Part shown: piece after piece, positions 11,856 to 24,644 of the stretch
Numbering within the stretch: the first letter of the stretch is position 1
Layout of the letters: each line of letters begins with the position of its first letter
Assembly (NCBI GenBank): GCA_013399305.1
Contig: VXAI01000194.1
Coordinates: forward strand, 1,130,591-1,194,590
DNA length: 64,000 nucleotides
Reading direction: 5' to 3'
Source: Rostratula benghalensis
Lineage: Eukaryota > Chordata > Aves > Charadriiformes > Rostratulidae
Notes under the pieces: model-generated
What the model was told of the DNA's origin: nothing
The model's input: only the letters and a program-made list of their open reading frames with translations
Database searches by the model: none
Position numbers and translations under genes: made by a program

Positions 11856-13846
11856 ATGGCAGTTGAGGAAATCTTTTGTTTAAAAAAACAAAAAAAAAAA
11901 AGGAAAAAAAGAAAAAGGAAAGAAAACATACTTAGGGGTAGAACACGGTTTTGGCTGTGGCTTGACTCATGGGCTTTGAATGCTGTCTTTACTTTCAGCT
12001 GTTTAATACAGTGTATCCTTTTTTTAATAAGAGGAAACCCTTATACAGTAATATTTTGAAGTCAATGTTCTCTGTTGGCCATTCCGTTCTCCCTCCCCCA
12101 CCAAATCTGAAAGCCATTTGAGACAAATTAACAGACCATTTAAATATATATTTTTTTCAAGGGATACTGCAGTTGTGAAGCAATAAGGTTTGAGACTGAT
12201 ACGTGGAAACCATTACTTATAAATCATTAAGTAGAATAGATTTCCCAGTGCTGGTAAGAGTCCTCTAAAGCTATTATTCTGTATTTGAATATGTGGAAAA
12301 GATGAACCTATGCTTTAACAGAATTTTGTTGATACAAGTTCACTTTCAGAAAAAAACAGTAGCTGATACGAATTCCAATTGTGGAAGATGAAACATGGTG
12401 AGGAAACCCATGTTTCTTGGATTCAGGCACATTTTTCATGGAAAGCAATCAAGAGACTTGTAGATCATCCACTGTCTTTTATTTAGAAAAGACCCTCCAA
12501 TTTGGTTGCAAGATCTTTTGTCTTTGCTGGATAGAATACTGTTCTGCTTTAGGCAAATTGCAGTTTGTTCTATACAAATTCAGATATGAGCTTCTCACTT
12601 CCATTAACTCTATTTTATTTCTTCCAAGGTTGGCTATGGATGGGCAGAATAGGGAAGAGAAATTGAAAACAATTTATTTTTTTTTTAAAAAAAAACCCCT
12701 CTGGTTTCCATTTAGTATTGTGGAAAATGTCTTCAAAGTTTTTCCTAGGAGGAAAAATAATAATAATAAAAAAAGGATAGTGTTAAACTAAATTCTTTAG
12801 CTTTTGGGGAGAGGGATGTCCTTTTATAAACGTGAAGCAAAGGATTCCTCTAGTGCTCTGCTCAGTCTTGGGTCCCATGAGTCACGCTGAAGTGTTTTTC
12901 TTCTCTCCCCCCATCTGTCCTCAGAAAGGCTTACGTACTGGTAGCTCTGGGCCTCTCCAGCTGCAGGGCTGGACACCAGACTCCCATCGATACCCAACAG
13001 CACCCCCAAACCACTTCCATTTCTTCCTCCTTCCATCCTAAGTTGGGGGAAGCTTTGCTCTCTGCTTCTAAGTGTGGGTCGTGGCTGTGCTCCCCCAGCC
13101 TCCCCAGTGCTGGGCAGGGAACAGCGCGAAAGGGTGAAGCTGGGAGGAGTGGAGTTAGGAAGGGAGCCAGCGTAGCAGGGCTGTCCTTTTATACTAAAGG
13201 CAAGATGTCCCTCTAAACCCAAGACACTTGAGATGCATGTGGTGGCATTTCAATGTGTTTTTATCAAAGCAGCCATATCCTTTTTTTTTTAAACTTTACC
13301 TGAACTACCCAAGTCTTGGTTTTCAAAGCCTAAAACAGCGGTTGCTGCCATGTTTGTTGGTGGAAATACTGAAAACTGGACCTGCCATTTTTCTTTATTT
13401 TATTTTTTTTAAAACCCTTTGTGCTTTCTGTATGTTGCTGATGGTTATCTTACAGCTGACAAGCTTTGCATCTTTTTTTTTTGTCACAGAACTACATGTT
13501 TTGTAACCAGCCTCTTGAAGGTAACATAAGGCAGCTAATTAGTTGGATTTCTGGTGCACGTGCTACCAGATTTTTAATCCTGTTTGGATTTTAGAGAGCT
13601 TCTAGATGTGATACACTAATATGACCAGGAAGGACACTTGGCTGAATGGCGTAGGGAGCCTGAAGATGCTGAGCACAGTGTGGAGCCTAAAATATGGAAT
13701 GGAATATTAATAGAAGAGCCAAGTGATTGTCTTGTGCAATTCATAGCCCTGGATTTTACTGAGGCTGGTAAATTACTTTACCTTGGCTTATAAAAAATTA
13801 AGTTCTCTAACATTCTTTACTATAATGAAACTACTGTTGCCGTTAC

Positions 13847-13852
13847 AATAAA
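13847..13852 (+). terminator. NUCKS1: Candidate proximal poly(A) signal AATAAA for NUCKS1
   Basis: Canonical hexamer followed within ~15-50 bases by GU- and U-rich sequence (GTGTTCCC, then TTTTTTT and GTGTTTTAG), the usual downstream element. It would give a ~2 kb 3' UTR isoform. Confidence 0.5.
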
Positions 13853-16655
13853 GATGATCAGTGTTCCCATTGTAAATCCTTTTTTTGAAGTGTTTTAGTT
13901 TTGCAGAACAGCTTAAGGCTGGTGCAGAGTATCAGTCTTGGAAAAGAAGTGAATGTAACCCCCTCTCCTCTCACCTGCCAGGTCTCTGGGAGAGCAGAGT
14001 CTCTTGCATTCCCTCCACTCCCAGGCGAGAGCTCCTTGGGTAATGTGGGAAGGTGAATGGCCACGTTCTAAAACCCATTTGGACTAAATTTGGGGATAGC
14101 ATACACTTCTGTGAATGTCTGGTCTGCACTGAAGGCGAACAACTCTGTTTCAAGCTGTTCTTGTCTATTGGCTTCTTAGGGATTTTATTTTTTTGGTGTT
14201 AAAAAGTGCAAGGATTACTTAAACATAGAATACCTCCAGCTGATCTGGTCAAACAGCTGGTTCTTTACCTGCTAGACCAGACTGTTATTTTCTGAAGAGT
14301 GTATTTTGTAAGTCCCACTTAAAATACATTTTCTTGTTTTTATTTTCTAACACAGTTAACTAAAGTTAAGGCTGTGAAAAATATGTTTCTATTGTTCTCA
14401 GTTCAGGTTTGGGACTGGATAATTTTACACCTGGCAGTTTCAGCCCTTTATCCTTACAAAACTGTTCTGCTTTTTCATGTGTTCAGCTCTGCTGGCTGCT
14501 ACAGGCTGCGTGTGATGCTTATCTTTGGAGTTTGTCACAACCAAAACACTATGGAAATCCTGTATGACTCCTGGGATTTTGTAACTTTTTCTATACCTTA
14601 CTGTTTTGCTGATTGTGCAAACACTAAGCCCTAACGGGCTGTCTGTTACTCAGTTAGAAATGCAGCAGTTTACATTTTTACAGATAGGAAAATTATGAAG
14701 GTTAACACATTTTTTTGGGTTTTCTACTACATAACATTGTTTGGTAGCTGCAGACTTCACACTTTTAAATGTCCTTTTTTATTAATTTGTATTGAGCATT
14801 CTGATTTCTTGAAGGAAAGCTGCAAAAATGCCTTTCTCTAGGAGTGTGAATAGTTCTTCACGGAGCAGAAAGTTTCATTCCCAGAAGAAGGCTTTGAAAA
14901 GATTGTCTTCTGTTACACAGCTGTAGTTTTGGAGCCTTTGCAGAGAGGTAAATGGATTTATTCCAAAGTTGAGTTAAATTAGCACCCGTCCCTGCTCTTA
15001 TTCTTAAAATAGCAGTTCCTGACTAACTTCCATGATACAGTCTTTTGTTTGGTTTGTTCCTGGATCCCCCCCACCACATTCACTTGTGCAGTTACGATGT
15101 CAATAATTCTGCCTTTAACTGACCACAAGGCTCAATCAGCAAAAATGGCAATTTCTGATGGAGTTTCATACTAAAGATTATTTCCTTCAGTTTCTGTTCA
15201 GCATGAGAATGCCAAACGTGTCAAGCTATAAATGGGTGTCGGAATGGCTTGTGGGTGAGAGGAAGACTTGGAACCGGGGCAGCTGAGAAGCTTTTAGTTG
15301 TGTTGGTTTGACTTCAGGAAGGCAGCAGAGTGTGTGGGGAGAGAAGCAGCGCTTGGGTGGCTTCTGGGGACCCTCCCTGGTGCCAGAGCGGTGCTGAGCA
15401 TCCTCAGCTCCTCTGCTGGTGACATCCCCAGGTGACAGCTACCAGGGCAGGGGCAGAAGATGTGCTTGAATTCCTTTTTTTGTTTCTTTTTTTCTTTTTT
15501 TTTTTTTTTCCCCCCTCCACTGGTGACAGTCACAAAGGTACAATAGACACTGAGGCACCCAGGTTAAGGAGGGAGGGAAGGAAAAACTGTAACATGCTGG
15601 AAGCTTTTGAGCTGTAGAAACTGGTGCTTTGCTTTATGTAATTTGTTTGTGAAGTGTTTATTTTTATAACAGATCATATTGTTGAACACATGGTTCTTAC
15701 GAAAAAAAAAAAAGAAAAACAAAACCTACAAACTGATCCATGAGTTTAATATTTGAGAAGTGGATGTTCATCTGTTGGGGGAGGTATGGAAAAGAAAGCA
15801 GATGGATCTTTAAAGGGACACTGTCACAAAATAGTTGCTGGCATCTAGGATATGTTAGTTTGGGGGACTCACAACTATATGTGGAAATTATATATTCTAT
15901 ATGTATATGATCAAATAGAACGTTTTCCCTGAACTTTGAATATTTTGGGGGGGAGGTATAAATACAAGTTGTGCTAATGAAACTAGGAAGCAAAACTTAA
16001 CTGTTGCATTGTTGCTGTCTGAGATGATGGGGGGTTTTGTGTTTTTATTTTTTTTTTTACTGTACTCTGAGGAGTACCAGAGCTCTGAAAGATGACAGTG
16101 TCCTTCCGAGACCTCCCCAAATTCACCTCTACCCTCGTTTTTAGACTCCCCACCTCTGTAGATGACTGGCATTTGAATGTCTTTTCATTGAACTCTTTCT
16201 ATTAAAAACGCAAACTATTTCTAAGTCTAGTCAAGTTCTCACCATGTGCTGACTCTGGTGTATCAACCACTATTGGAAGTGACTCTAGACTGCCTGCCCC
16301 CCGGCCGCCGTCAATCGAGTGGGTCCCATCGGCCTCAGCACGCTCAGTGTGACTGCAACCACCGTTGTGCATATGCTTTGTATATTGGGGCAAGGGTTTT
16401 TTATATATATATTTTGGGAGGGGTAGCGGGTGGGATGGAGAAATACTCAAATCAGCTTAAGCCAGAATAATTAATGTGTGTAAAAGCCCCCCAAAGTATT
16501 TTGTGTGTGAGTGCGCGGGTGTGAGTGCGCGCATGGGAGTGGCTGACAACTTATTCCCTTTGTCTTCTGAAGATTTGTGAGTTTTACTCTTTTTTTTTAT
16601 TTTATTTTATTTTTTTTTTCCAGCAGAAGCAATTGTTACAAAAAAAAAAAAAAAT

Positions 16656-16663
16656 TGTAAATA
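16656..16663 (+). promoter_or_regulatory. Pumilio response element (TGTAAATA) in NUCKS1 3' UTR
   Basis: Exact match to the UGUANAUA Pumilio RNA-binding consensus in the sense strand of the inferred 3' UTR. Single 8-mers occur by chance, so function is inference. Confidence 0.35.
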
Positions 16664-17053
16664 AGAGCTACATAATTTTTGTTTAACCATAAACATCATG
16701 TCACAGCAAACCCTGAAGGTAGAGGAGGAGGAGGCTGCAGGTCGGGCCGGGGGCCCTTGGCGTCGCTCCATGGTATGCAGTGAATATTTGTCTTGAGTAT
16801 TTGCAATCCCCTCTCCAGCTTCTCCGAAAATCGGGCTCTTTGCAGTTCCCTTCCCCATCCCTTGGAATTTCTTTGGTTTCTTTCCTTTTTTGTTAAAACC
16901 TCGAGAGCAGACAGAAAAAAGGGGGGGCAGCTGCAGATGTTCCAGCGCCGCTGGGCCGTGGGGTTGGTGACTCTTGCAATACCTTGACAATACTGAGATC
17001 TACCGCGTGGTACTAGGAGTTAAGTCTGAATGTAACATTAATGCTTTATTTAA

Positions 17054-17059
17054 AATAAA
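17054..17059 (+). terminator. NUCKS1: Candidate distal poly(A) signal AATAAA for NUCKS1
   Basis: Canonical hexamer followed by a T-run at 17078-17088. It would end a 5.2 kb 3' UTR. A further ATTAAA at 17345-17350 is followed by an A-run and a GT-rich stretch (TGTTGGAATTGTG), and is an alternative distal end. Confidence 0.45.
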
Positions 17060-17778
17060 AACAACACTTATATTATTTTTTTTTTTCCAAAGGGTTGAAG
17101 TGAACATGACTGTTGACCATGTTCGTGAATTTCTAGGTGCAACATTCATTGGTAGAATTGTGTGATGGTCTTTTGTGCTACTTAATTTTACATATTCCAG
17201 TCTCTGTATGTACCTGCAAAGAAAGAGGAGAAAAAAAAAAAAAAATAACAAAACCCTGCTTTGCTTTTATTGAAGGGTTCCCAGGACTGCATACCTGCTC
17301 CTGAGCTCTGTTTTAAGTATGTGTATCCTTCGCTTGTATTTTGTATTAAAAAAAAAAAAAATCAACCAACAAACCCACAAGGAAAAAGAACCCTTTATTG
17401 TTCAGCATGTTGGAATTGTGTCCCCTCTTTTATTTTTCTCCTTTTTGGAATATATTAAGCAACTCATTCTTCTGTATCTTTTATTTTCTTTTGTAAACTT
17501 TTTGGTTTTGTTTAAAAATGGCTTTATAAAAGGGCTTTTATAACCCGTAAACACGACTGGTGTGTAATTTTTCTGCTGTTCCAAGGTGTAACTCTTCTGC
17601 AGGTACTATTTTTTGTGGATTTTGGTGAGGTGTAAAAATGCCTTGGTCTTTCACGGCGCTGTTCCTTGGAGGAGCCAGGCCAAGTTGGTGACTGTGCCCT
17701 TCCCCCTGCCACCCCTGAGCTGATGGGGAGATGTAAAAGAATCAAGTTGTGTCCCCTGCTTTTGCAGGCTCTTCCCCC

Positions 17779-17797
17779 TTTTTTTTTTTTTTTTTTT
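17779..17797. repeat. Poly(T) tract, 19 bases
   Basis: Uninterrupted T run just beyond the inferred NUCKS1 3' end. It could be a mononucleotide repeat or a termination-associated tract; nothing further can be said. Confidence 0.8.
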
Positions 17798-18099
17798 GGG
17801 TTGTCAGTTGAGGTTTTGGGGTTCAATTAGAGAAATCGATGATGGGGAGATGGAGCCTTTCAGCTGTGGTGCCTGCCTCTGAGAGCTTTCCCATGGCCAC
17901 CGGTAGCCTTTCTGTGTTGTCATCTCTGCCTTGACAATGACAGTAAGAGCTCAGCTGGTTCTTTGTGGGTGTCACATCAAGGAAGATGAGGGTCTTCTGC
18001 TCATTCCTCCTTAGCTGCTTCTCATGGGGAATGCAGAGGAATTGACCCCTGTGCAGGTCAGTTACGGTGCGGAGGGGGGGTTGTGTTTTTAATAACCCC

Positions 18100-18560
18100 C
18101 TTTATAGCGTTTTTCCATCTCCTTTCCCGCACCGCTCTGAGCTCCCCTGTCCCGCAGCCCTTCCTCATCCTCGGCTTCTCTCCCCTCCTGCGTCTCCCCG
18201 TTGCGCCGCCAGGGGGCGCTGGAGGTGGGGGGGAGGGGAGGAGAGCGCACCCCCCCCCGGGGCCGGGCTCTGTCGCGACGGGCGGTGACAGATCCCGCGG
18301 CTCGGGGTCACTGCCGTGCTTTGCTCCTGACGTGTCTGTGTTTCAAAACTGAGCGGGACGGGGGGTGCCGGTCCCCGGGATGAACACCCGACGGCGGGGT
18401 TTGGGACAGAGCTCCGGGGATCCGGAGGGACCTGGTTTTCCCGAGGGCTGGCTGCGACAGCAACGCCTGTGTGACCTCACCGAGCGGGTCGTTCTGGTCG
18501 CCCCAGTTCAGCAGTTGGCTACTTACTGGTGCCGCGGAGATGCCCCGACCCAAACCATTC
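18100..18560. promoter_or_regulatory. CpG/GC-rich patch between the genes
   Basis: GC-rich island with clustered CG dinucleotides (GTCGCGACGGGCGG, CCCGACGGCGGGG and others) surrounded by lower-GC DNA. It has no convincing exon or TATA box. It may be a regulatory CpG island associated with the CTCF-like motif, or an unannotated non-coding promoter. Confidence 0.4.
18206..18219 (+). promoter_or_regulatory. Predicted CTCF binding motif
   Basis: The 14-mer CCGCCAGGGGGCGC matches the CTCF core consensus CC(A/G)(C/G)(C/T)AG(G/A)(G/T)GGC(A/G)(C/G) at every position. It sits in a locally GC/CpG-rich patch about 0.8 kb beyond the last candidate NUCKS1 poly(A) signal and 15 kb before the SLC45A3 promoter block, a natural place for an insulator. 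Occupancy is inferred from the motif only. Confidence 0.55.
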
Positions 18561-18819
18561 TGGGATTCTCTGGGCTCTGAAGACGTTGGGTGCTCAGTGC
18601 AGTTGGGCAGGAGAGCAGGGTGCCGTTGCCCCCAGCTGCAGCAAAGGGTGCTTAAAAGATTTGTTTTGGGAGATTGTGTGGGGTTCTTTGTGAAATGTCA
18701 CTCCTGTTGCCCACCAGGAGATCTCTTACATTTATGGGCAGCCGTGAGCTGGTGCCTGGCTGCAGATTTAACTTTTCTACCCGTTCTGGTTGTATTATTA
18801 TTTATTAAATAGTATGGTG

Positions 18820-19400
18820 TCCTGGGTTGAGAGACACGAGAATTCTTCTAATGCTGGGGAAAACTGCACTTTTAGAAGGCTCCAGTGTCTGAATTCACGA
18901 AAATATTTACTTTAGAGACAGCCAGGCTCCGTGGGATTCAAGGTTTTGGTGTTTTTGAGCCCTGCCAGGTGCAGGGACGAGGAGGAGCAAGGTCTGGGTG
19001 TTTTGGCCCAAGCTGCCAACAGGGTTATTTCATGTCACATTCAATATCAATGAGAAAATTTTGCTGTGCAGCTCTCTCTGCCTTGATGGCAGCGGGTCCA
19101 GAGAATTCCTTACCCTGGTCCCAGACCCCTGAGCCCTTCCCTTCCTCCCGAAGCCACAGTGTCCCCCGTTGGCTGTCCCTGCTGGGAGCACACAGCGTCC
19201 TGCTGATGGAATTGGCTGAGTATAACTCGTACATCCTATATCAGTATCAGGATTAATACTGGTTCTTTAGCATTATTGTTAATTATTTAGTCTTATTCTA
19301 CTAAATCTCTTTGCATTTCAACCCTCGTGCTTCTTTGTGTTCCCTGATTCCCCTTTCCTGGGTGGGGAAGGGTCATGGGGTGACAGAATAATTTAAAATC
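18820..19400 (+). mobile_element. Degraded avian ERVL-type LTR (probable solo LTR)
   Basis: The arrangement resembles common avian ERV LTRs. There is a TGTCCTGG-like left end and a mid-LTR segment around 19016-19060 (CCAACAGGGTTATTTCATGT) resembling the 'cAACAGGGGTATTCCAT' region. An AT-rich ATTATTGTTAATTATTTAG block near 19271 is followed by TCAACCCTCGTGCTTC, a CTGATTCCCC element and GGGTGGGGAAGGGTCATGGGG. No internal gag/pol/env region and no second LTR were seen, so it is probably a solo LTR. Ends and family are uncertain; identification is from memory of such repeats. Confidence 0.5.
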
Positions 19401-21270
19401 TAAACAACGAGAAATTGTTATGGGTTTTTCTCAAACCATAACGTGGTAAAATGATGTGCTGTGAGTAGGTGTGTTGGGTGTTGGGTACGGCTGTTGGCAG
19501 TGGTGCTCCAGGCTGCTGGAACGGAGTGGTTTAATAATAATGCAGCTTATGGCATTCCTCCCTGTTCTTTTGAAGCACACCAGCCAATTAACCTTGACAG
19601 GTATTTCTGCCTCACTGCTGTGGTATCTGCAGTTGAACGCTGCGGTCCTGACATGATTCTTTATCTGGAGCAACTGCAGAGTTACCTCCAGGTGCTGCTG
19701 CACTACCTCAGTTTTGGGTTTAATTAGCAGTTACCAGGTGTGGCACCTCTTTTTTTGGCCCCAGAAGTAAACACTAGGAAATGCTGCCGTACTAGGATCT
19801 CTGACCTCTTTTTTTTTTTTTTTCAAGAGCTCCTCTTCTTCCCACTGTCTCTGAGCATCCTATGAGTACCTGCAGCCTCTGGCTGCTCTTCTCCTCCACG
19901 TTGCTCCTCTGAACCCAGCGTGTTTACTGTCTGCTGGGTCCTGCCAGCCCAAGTTACAAATTCCCCTTGGCTTTGTTAGGAGCATTTTACAGGGAATTAA
20001 TCCCAGAAACCAAGGGTCTGTTTTCACAGGTAATGGCTGTGTGCCTGAGAAATGGATCTTATTCCACCCCCCCTCCCCAAGCTGAGGGTAGGGGAGGGAA
20101 TAAGGTTCCCTTGGCAAAGAATCCTAGCTGTCAAGGTTTAATCTAACTGAATTTTGCCTCTGGAATATCCTGTTTGTGTTTCTTTTGGTAGTATTTGGTT
20201 AGGGGATGAAAATAAAAGGAGGAATTCAAGATTAGATCTGGTTTCTGCAGCACAGCTTGTTTTGGCCCTATAGGTGGCCTTGAAAGACTGAGTAAATGGG
20301 ACGAAGTTGATTTAAAGAGCTGCTGTTCTGTTCTCACCCATCTTGTGTGTCAAAGGAAGCCTGGAAAAGATGTGGAAATAGGGAGATTTCCCAGCAAATT
20401 CCCTCTGCTTTAAAAGCATATTTTTAGTTATGCTTTTGATGGAGCAAATCACAAAGGGATGGGTTTGGTTTTTGGATTTTACTTCTTTCCCTGGTCACAC
20501 TTGGGTCTATGTGGTGAATCAAGTGGAGAAAGCCATCGCTAACAGCCTACACTGCAGAGTTGGTACCAAGGCTGTCCTAGGTGCCCAGGGTGAGGAGAAG
20601 ACAGGGCTCTGAAAGGTTCCTGCTCTGTTTGCTCACTGTGAGTTGACTGGAAACAGCACTACGTGTCTGTAAGCACCGACACGACAGACTAGAACTTGGG
20701 AGCACTGCTTGTGAGTTCATAACCACATCCTGGGCCATCACACATCACCTGCCCACCCTTAGGTAGCCCAGGAAATGGTTTCGTGTACTTTGGAGTTTTT
20801 TCCTTCTTTCCCTAGGCCGGGGTTGGGTGCTGCTGGACACTGTGAGCACCCATGGGGATGTGCTCTGTCCCTGTGAAGGAAAAGCCCGGTTAAAAGCTTG
20901 TTCCTTTTCCAAGTCAATGCCGAATTGAAGTCTGGAGGTCAAATTCAGCCCAGCTGCAGTTTGGTCTCCTGGCTCTGTGTGTGTGTGTTTGATGGACAAC
21001 AAACGAAAACCATCTTGCACAAAGTCAAAGCCATTTCCTATTCTGCCTCTTCAGTAATATTTCAATTGCCCCTCAGAATGATAACTTTTGGTTTATATTC
21101 AAGAGTTTGCTTGATGTTCGCTTGCAAATTCTGTAGCTTGAAGAGAGACTGGTATTTTATTTGAATATTTGAATAATCTCTCTTCTTTCAGGTTGAATAA
21201 CATTTGTGTTTTGAGTAGATAAGATAACACTTCCAGCAGCAATAAATTTCCTGTTGTCACACTACACTAC

Positions 21271-21297
21271 TTTTTTTTTTTTTTTTTTTTTTTTTTT
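21271..21297. repeat. Poly(T) tract, 27 bases
   Basis: Uninterrupted T run with no adjacent retrotransposon body, TPRT-like duplication or gene. A length-variable mononucleotide repeat. Confidence 0.85.
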
Positions 21298-22385
21298 CCT
21301 CTTAAGCATTTCAAAGTAAGCAGCAGGCCTTGTTAGGAGCTTTTGGTGAGCATTATCAATTACTGGTGTTCCCTAACAGTGAGGGCTGTTAGCTCTGTTC
21401 ATTACAAACATTTTCCAACATTTTTGATTAATTGGAGTGGTTGATGCCTGAGAACTTCTGCCCTCCTCTTATGAGAGTAAGCTAGGAGTCATTTTTTTTA
21501 AAAAAAAACACGTCTCTTTCTGCTTGGATTTTTTTTTTTTTGTTTTTCAGCTGAGTGGTCTCCTGAATGGTTTATAAAGAGGATATTATTGTAGCTCTCC
21601 TGGAACATACGCTGTGTTTCTGCTTCACTTCCTGAGAAATGAATGAAGGGAAGGACTAGTTGGAGTAGAATCCTATTTATTATACAGAGCCATCACTACT
21701 TTTTCTCTTTTTTTTTTCCCCCCTAATTTTACTTCACTGCTGGTTATGATACTGGATTTGAGACAGTTATTTCTGTTCCCAGAAGCAGCTCAGTACATTA
21801 AACTACTGGGTGACGCATTTCTCAGAGGCGAACCAGGTCTCATTTGGAAGTGACTCAGGTTCTTTCAGTCTTACTCACGTTAAACTGGTTTTGCACCTTT
21901 AAATGGGTAATATCACTTAAGTACTTCTGTAACATTTTTTTTCCCCCATTTCCTTCTTTTGTTGGGCAAGGGTGCCAGAGGGAAAAAGAAAATATCCTTG
22001 GGTGCAAGTCCTTGCTCTCACTTTTGCTTCTCCTCCTGTTCCCACCACCAAGAGCATTTCAGTGTAAAAGATCAATTACTCAAATTTAACAACTTCTGTT
22101 ACCTCTTGGGTTTCATTTTCCCAAGTCAGTTAAATGCAAACTTAAATGTTCTTAATGCAAATAGATCACTTTGAGAAAGAGAGTTGTTATCAAAGTGCTA
22201 AATATTGGTATCCTGGCTCAGGTCTAAGGTGAGCTTGTTGGATATTTGTTTCTTTCCAGAAATATCTCTTTGCTCTGCTTTAAATTCACGGGCTCTGCTT
22301 TCCACTGGCCAGGTCTCTGCTGGACGGCTGTGACGAGTGTAGGTGAGGACAGAAACTATGAAGTCTCCTTTAAGAGGGGCCCAAG

Positions 22386-22600
22386 CCACAGAATCACAGA
22401 ATTGTCTGGGTTGGAAGGGACCTTTCAGACCATGGAGTCCAACCATCAACCCAACTCTGATAAAACCCATCCCTAACCCTTGCCTCCAAGCGCTCTCTCA
22501 GCCCAGCTTTTGAATCCCTCCAGGGATGGAGCCTCAACCCCCACCCTGGGCAGCCCAAAGCTCTGCTACATCTTGAACCCTAAGACAATTTGGGGAGGAA
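22386..22600 (-). mobile_element. CR1 LINE 3' fragment
   Basis: Carries the avian CR1 3'-end signature read on the opposite strand: AATCACAGAATTG, GGTTGGAAGGGACC, a tract related to CCAACC, and TCCAGGGATGGAGCCTCAAC with CCTGGGCAGCC. The CR1 sense strand is minus, with its 3' terminus at the left. Only the 3' end is kept (5' truncation, typical of CR1). It shares the ACTCTGATAAAACCCA variant with the copy at 36.9 kb. Confidence 0.85.
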
Positions 22601-24644
22601 AAAACCTCTCCCTTGACCCCTGGCAAACCTGAGTGGCAGAAGGGATAGCTCTTAGCTCTGTCCCCAGGTACAGCCTCCTGGAGAAGGCCCCGATGCAGTG
22701 GCATCTCCATTTGGAAAGACAGTGACTGAGAGCGCTGTGCCCGACGGCTGCAGCGTGGGAAGAAGGCTGTAGGGAATTATTCTCTCTGCACATTCAGTCA
22801 TTTTAGTTCAAATCCAACAAGGAAGAGACCAGGTCTCTGATCTGATGGTAGAACACTCTAGTAATTAAAATAAACAAAAATTCCCAAGGCTTTAAATGCT
22901 TGAAGGCGTTGCTGACACCAAAACAACCAAGCTTTAAACACAAACCTGGTCTGTCTGGCAGCATTGGCAGAGCAGCTGTTGGCATAACACACTTGGTTGG
23001 GTTGTTTTTTTCTTTTCTAAAAGAAAACAGAAAGCCACCACCTCCTTTTCTTCACTAATATTGCAGCGTTTCTCAAAATTTACTTCGATCTCCAGGCTTT
23101 TCTCTAAAGTACGTGGACCTACAGCAAGGAAGGGGTGGGAAATGCCATCTCTAGGCCTTTGTGCCTGCTCTGGGGGCTGTGCTGGCATCACGGGTTAAAA
23201 ACTTCTTAGTGTAGACAAAATTTGTCCTGGTGTCTAGTGAGCCTTGCTAATAAACCTGGACTCAACGACAAAAAAGGGAAAGCCAGTTGGAAGAAACCAC
23301 TTGGGAATCTTCTCCATCGGACTTGATTTTTGTGACAGCGGAAGCAGAGAGAAGCTGCTCGCTCTCTTTGTGACTGGGGGTCACGTGGTGGAAAAGTTGA
23401 GAAATGCTGTATAAAAGTCAGGAAAAGGAGAAAGAACCTCAAGGAGACTTGTCCTCATGAGGCTGACTGGGATGCTGCCCGAGTCATGTGCACCTCGGCG
23501 TGGGTCTGCTCTCTGTACACAGCTGGAACCCTTTTCAGGTGCTTTTTTTCTGAATTTTTCCTGAGAAGTGGCCATGGCCACTGCTGAGCTTTGGGCTGCC
23601 CTGCTGTGGAGCAGGCACGGTAAGGAGCTGTCCTGTGGCAATTCTGGTGGCAAGGCTGGCTGATCTTTTCCAGCTCTCACGTTTAGAGTTTCTCAAACAT
23701 AAAAATTCCTCCATAAAAATCAAGGCAAGTGACAGCTAAACCCACTCCAGAAGAGGTTTCTCGGCTCCTTAAAAAAAGGGGGAAATGTGTGATGATGCTG
23801 ATCCCATTCTGACAGTGCTCATTACATCAAATCTGAGCACTCACTCTCCCATATGGAAAAAGGGGGGACTCTGTCTAGGACCACTGCTGGGGAAAGTCTC
23901 CAATGGTGGTTGTGTGTCTTGACCCCAGGCAATTCTTCCATCCTTCCTTTGTTAAACAAGTGATTTGTTAAATGCCACTGACCCCTTAGGAAGTCTCCCG
24001 AGCTGCTGGGGCTGGGGGTGACACAGAATTGTCAATAATTAGATCGAGTAGGGTTCATCATGGAACAATTTTTAACGTTTGGGTCAAGGTCATCCCTAGG
24101 ATTTAAGACAGCGAGGCTCATTAGGAGGTCAATTAATGGCAAAGTTTTCAATGCATACTCACTGTTAATATTTTTTGTTTTGTTTGGGAATAGCAGGAGC
24201 ACAGGAGCTGATGCCTTGGCTGGTCCTAGAATACCTCCTTCTAGACTCCAGGTGCTGCAAATAGCAAAAAAAAATTCTAGAGGAGTGTGACAGAGAGAGA
24301 AAAATAGCTTTTGGAGAGATTAAAGGGGGAGAAGGGCAAGACCTGTGAAGACACAGAAACCTGGGCTGAGGGTAAGCAAATGGGATGGCCATGTTTGCCC
24401 CAGTCTGTCATTGAGAGGTTTGAGTGGAAAACTCTTCTTATTATTTTGTTGATAGCTTTTTCTTTTGTTGGGTTTTGTTTGGTTTTGTTTTAATTCATGA
24501 GATAGAATTAAGGTTCTCCCAGTCCTACAGGACCACTTCCATGTTTCTTTGCAGACGGGTGTATGGCCTCATTCTCCCCTCTCTGAGTTCCTCTAAGGCA
24601 GGATTCATCATCCAGCAAAGATGCAGCTTCTCTCATGGCTGCTT

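Larger units (their letters stand above)
11856..17370 (+). other. NUCKS1: NUCKS1 3' UTR (long; end approximate)
   Basis: Human NUCKS1 mRNA has a 3' UTR of several kilobases, and this 5.5 kb stretch fits that. It is AT-rich with U-rich runs, no CR1 copies and no credible ORF. It begins with an A-rich tract (11880-11925). Candidate poly(A) signals on the + strand are AATAAA at 12765 (inside an A-rich run, weak), 13847 and 17054, and ATTAAA at 17345. A Pumilio-type UGUAAAUA element lies at 16656. The exact 3' end needs transcript data. Confidence 0.65.

Noticed and set aside
18885..19256. 123-codon open frame
   Set aside because: Falls inside the LTR-like element, with no recognisable domain or splice structure.
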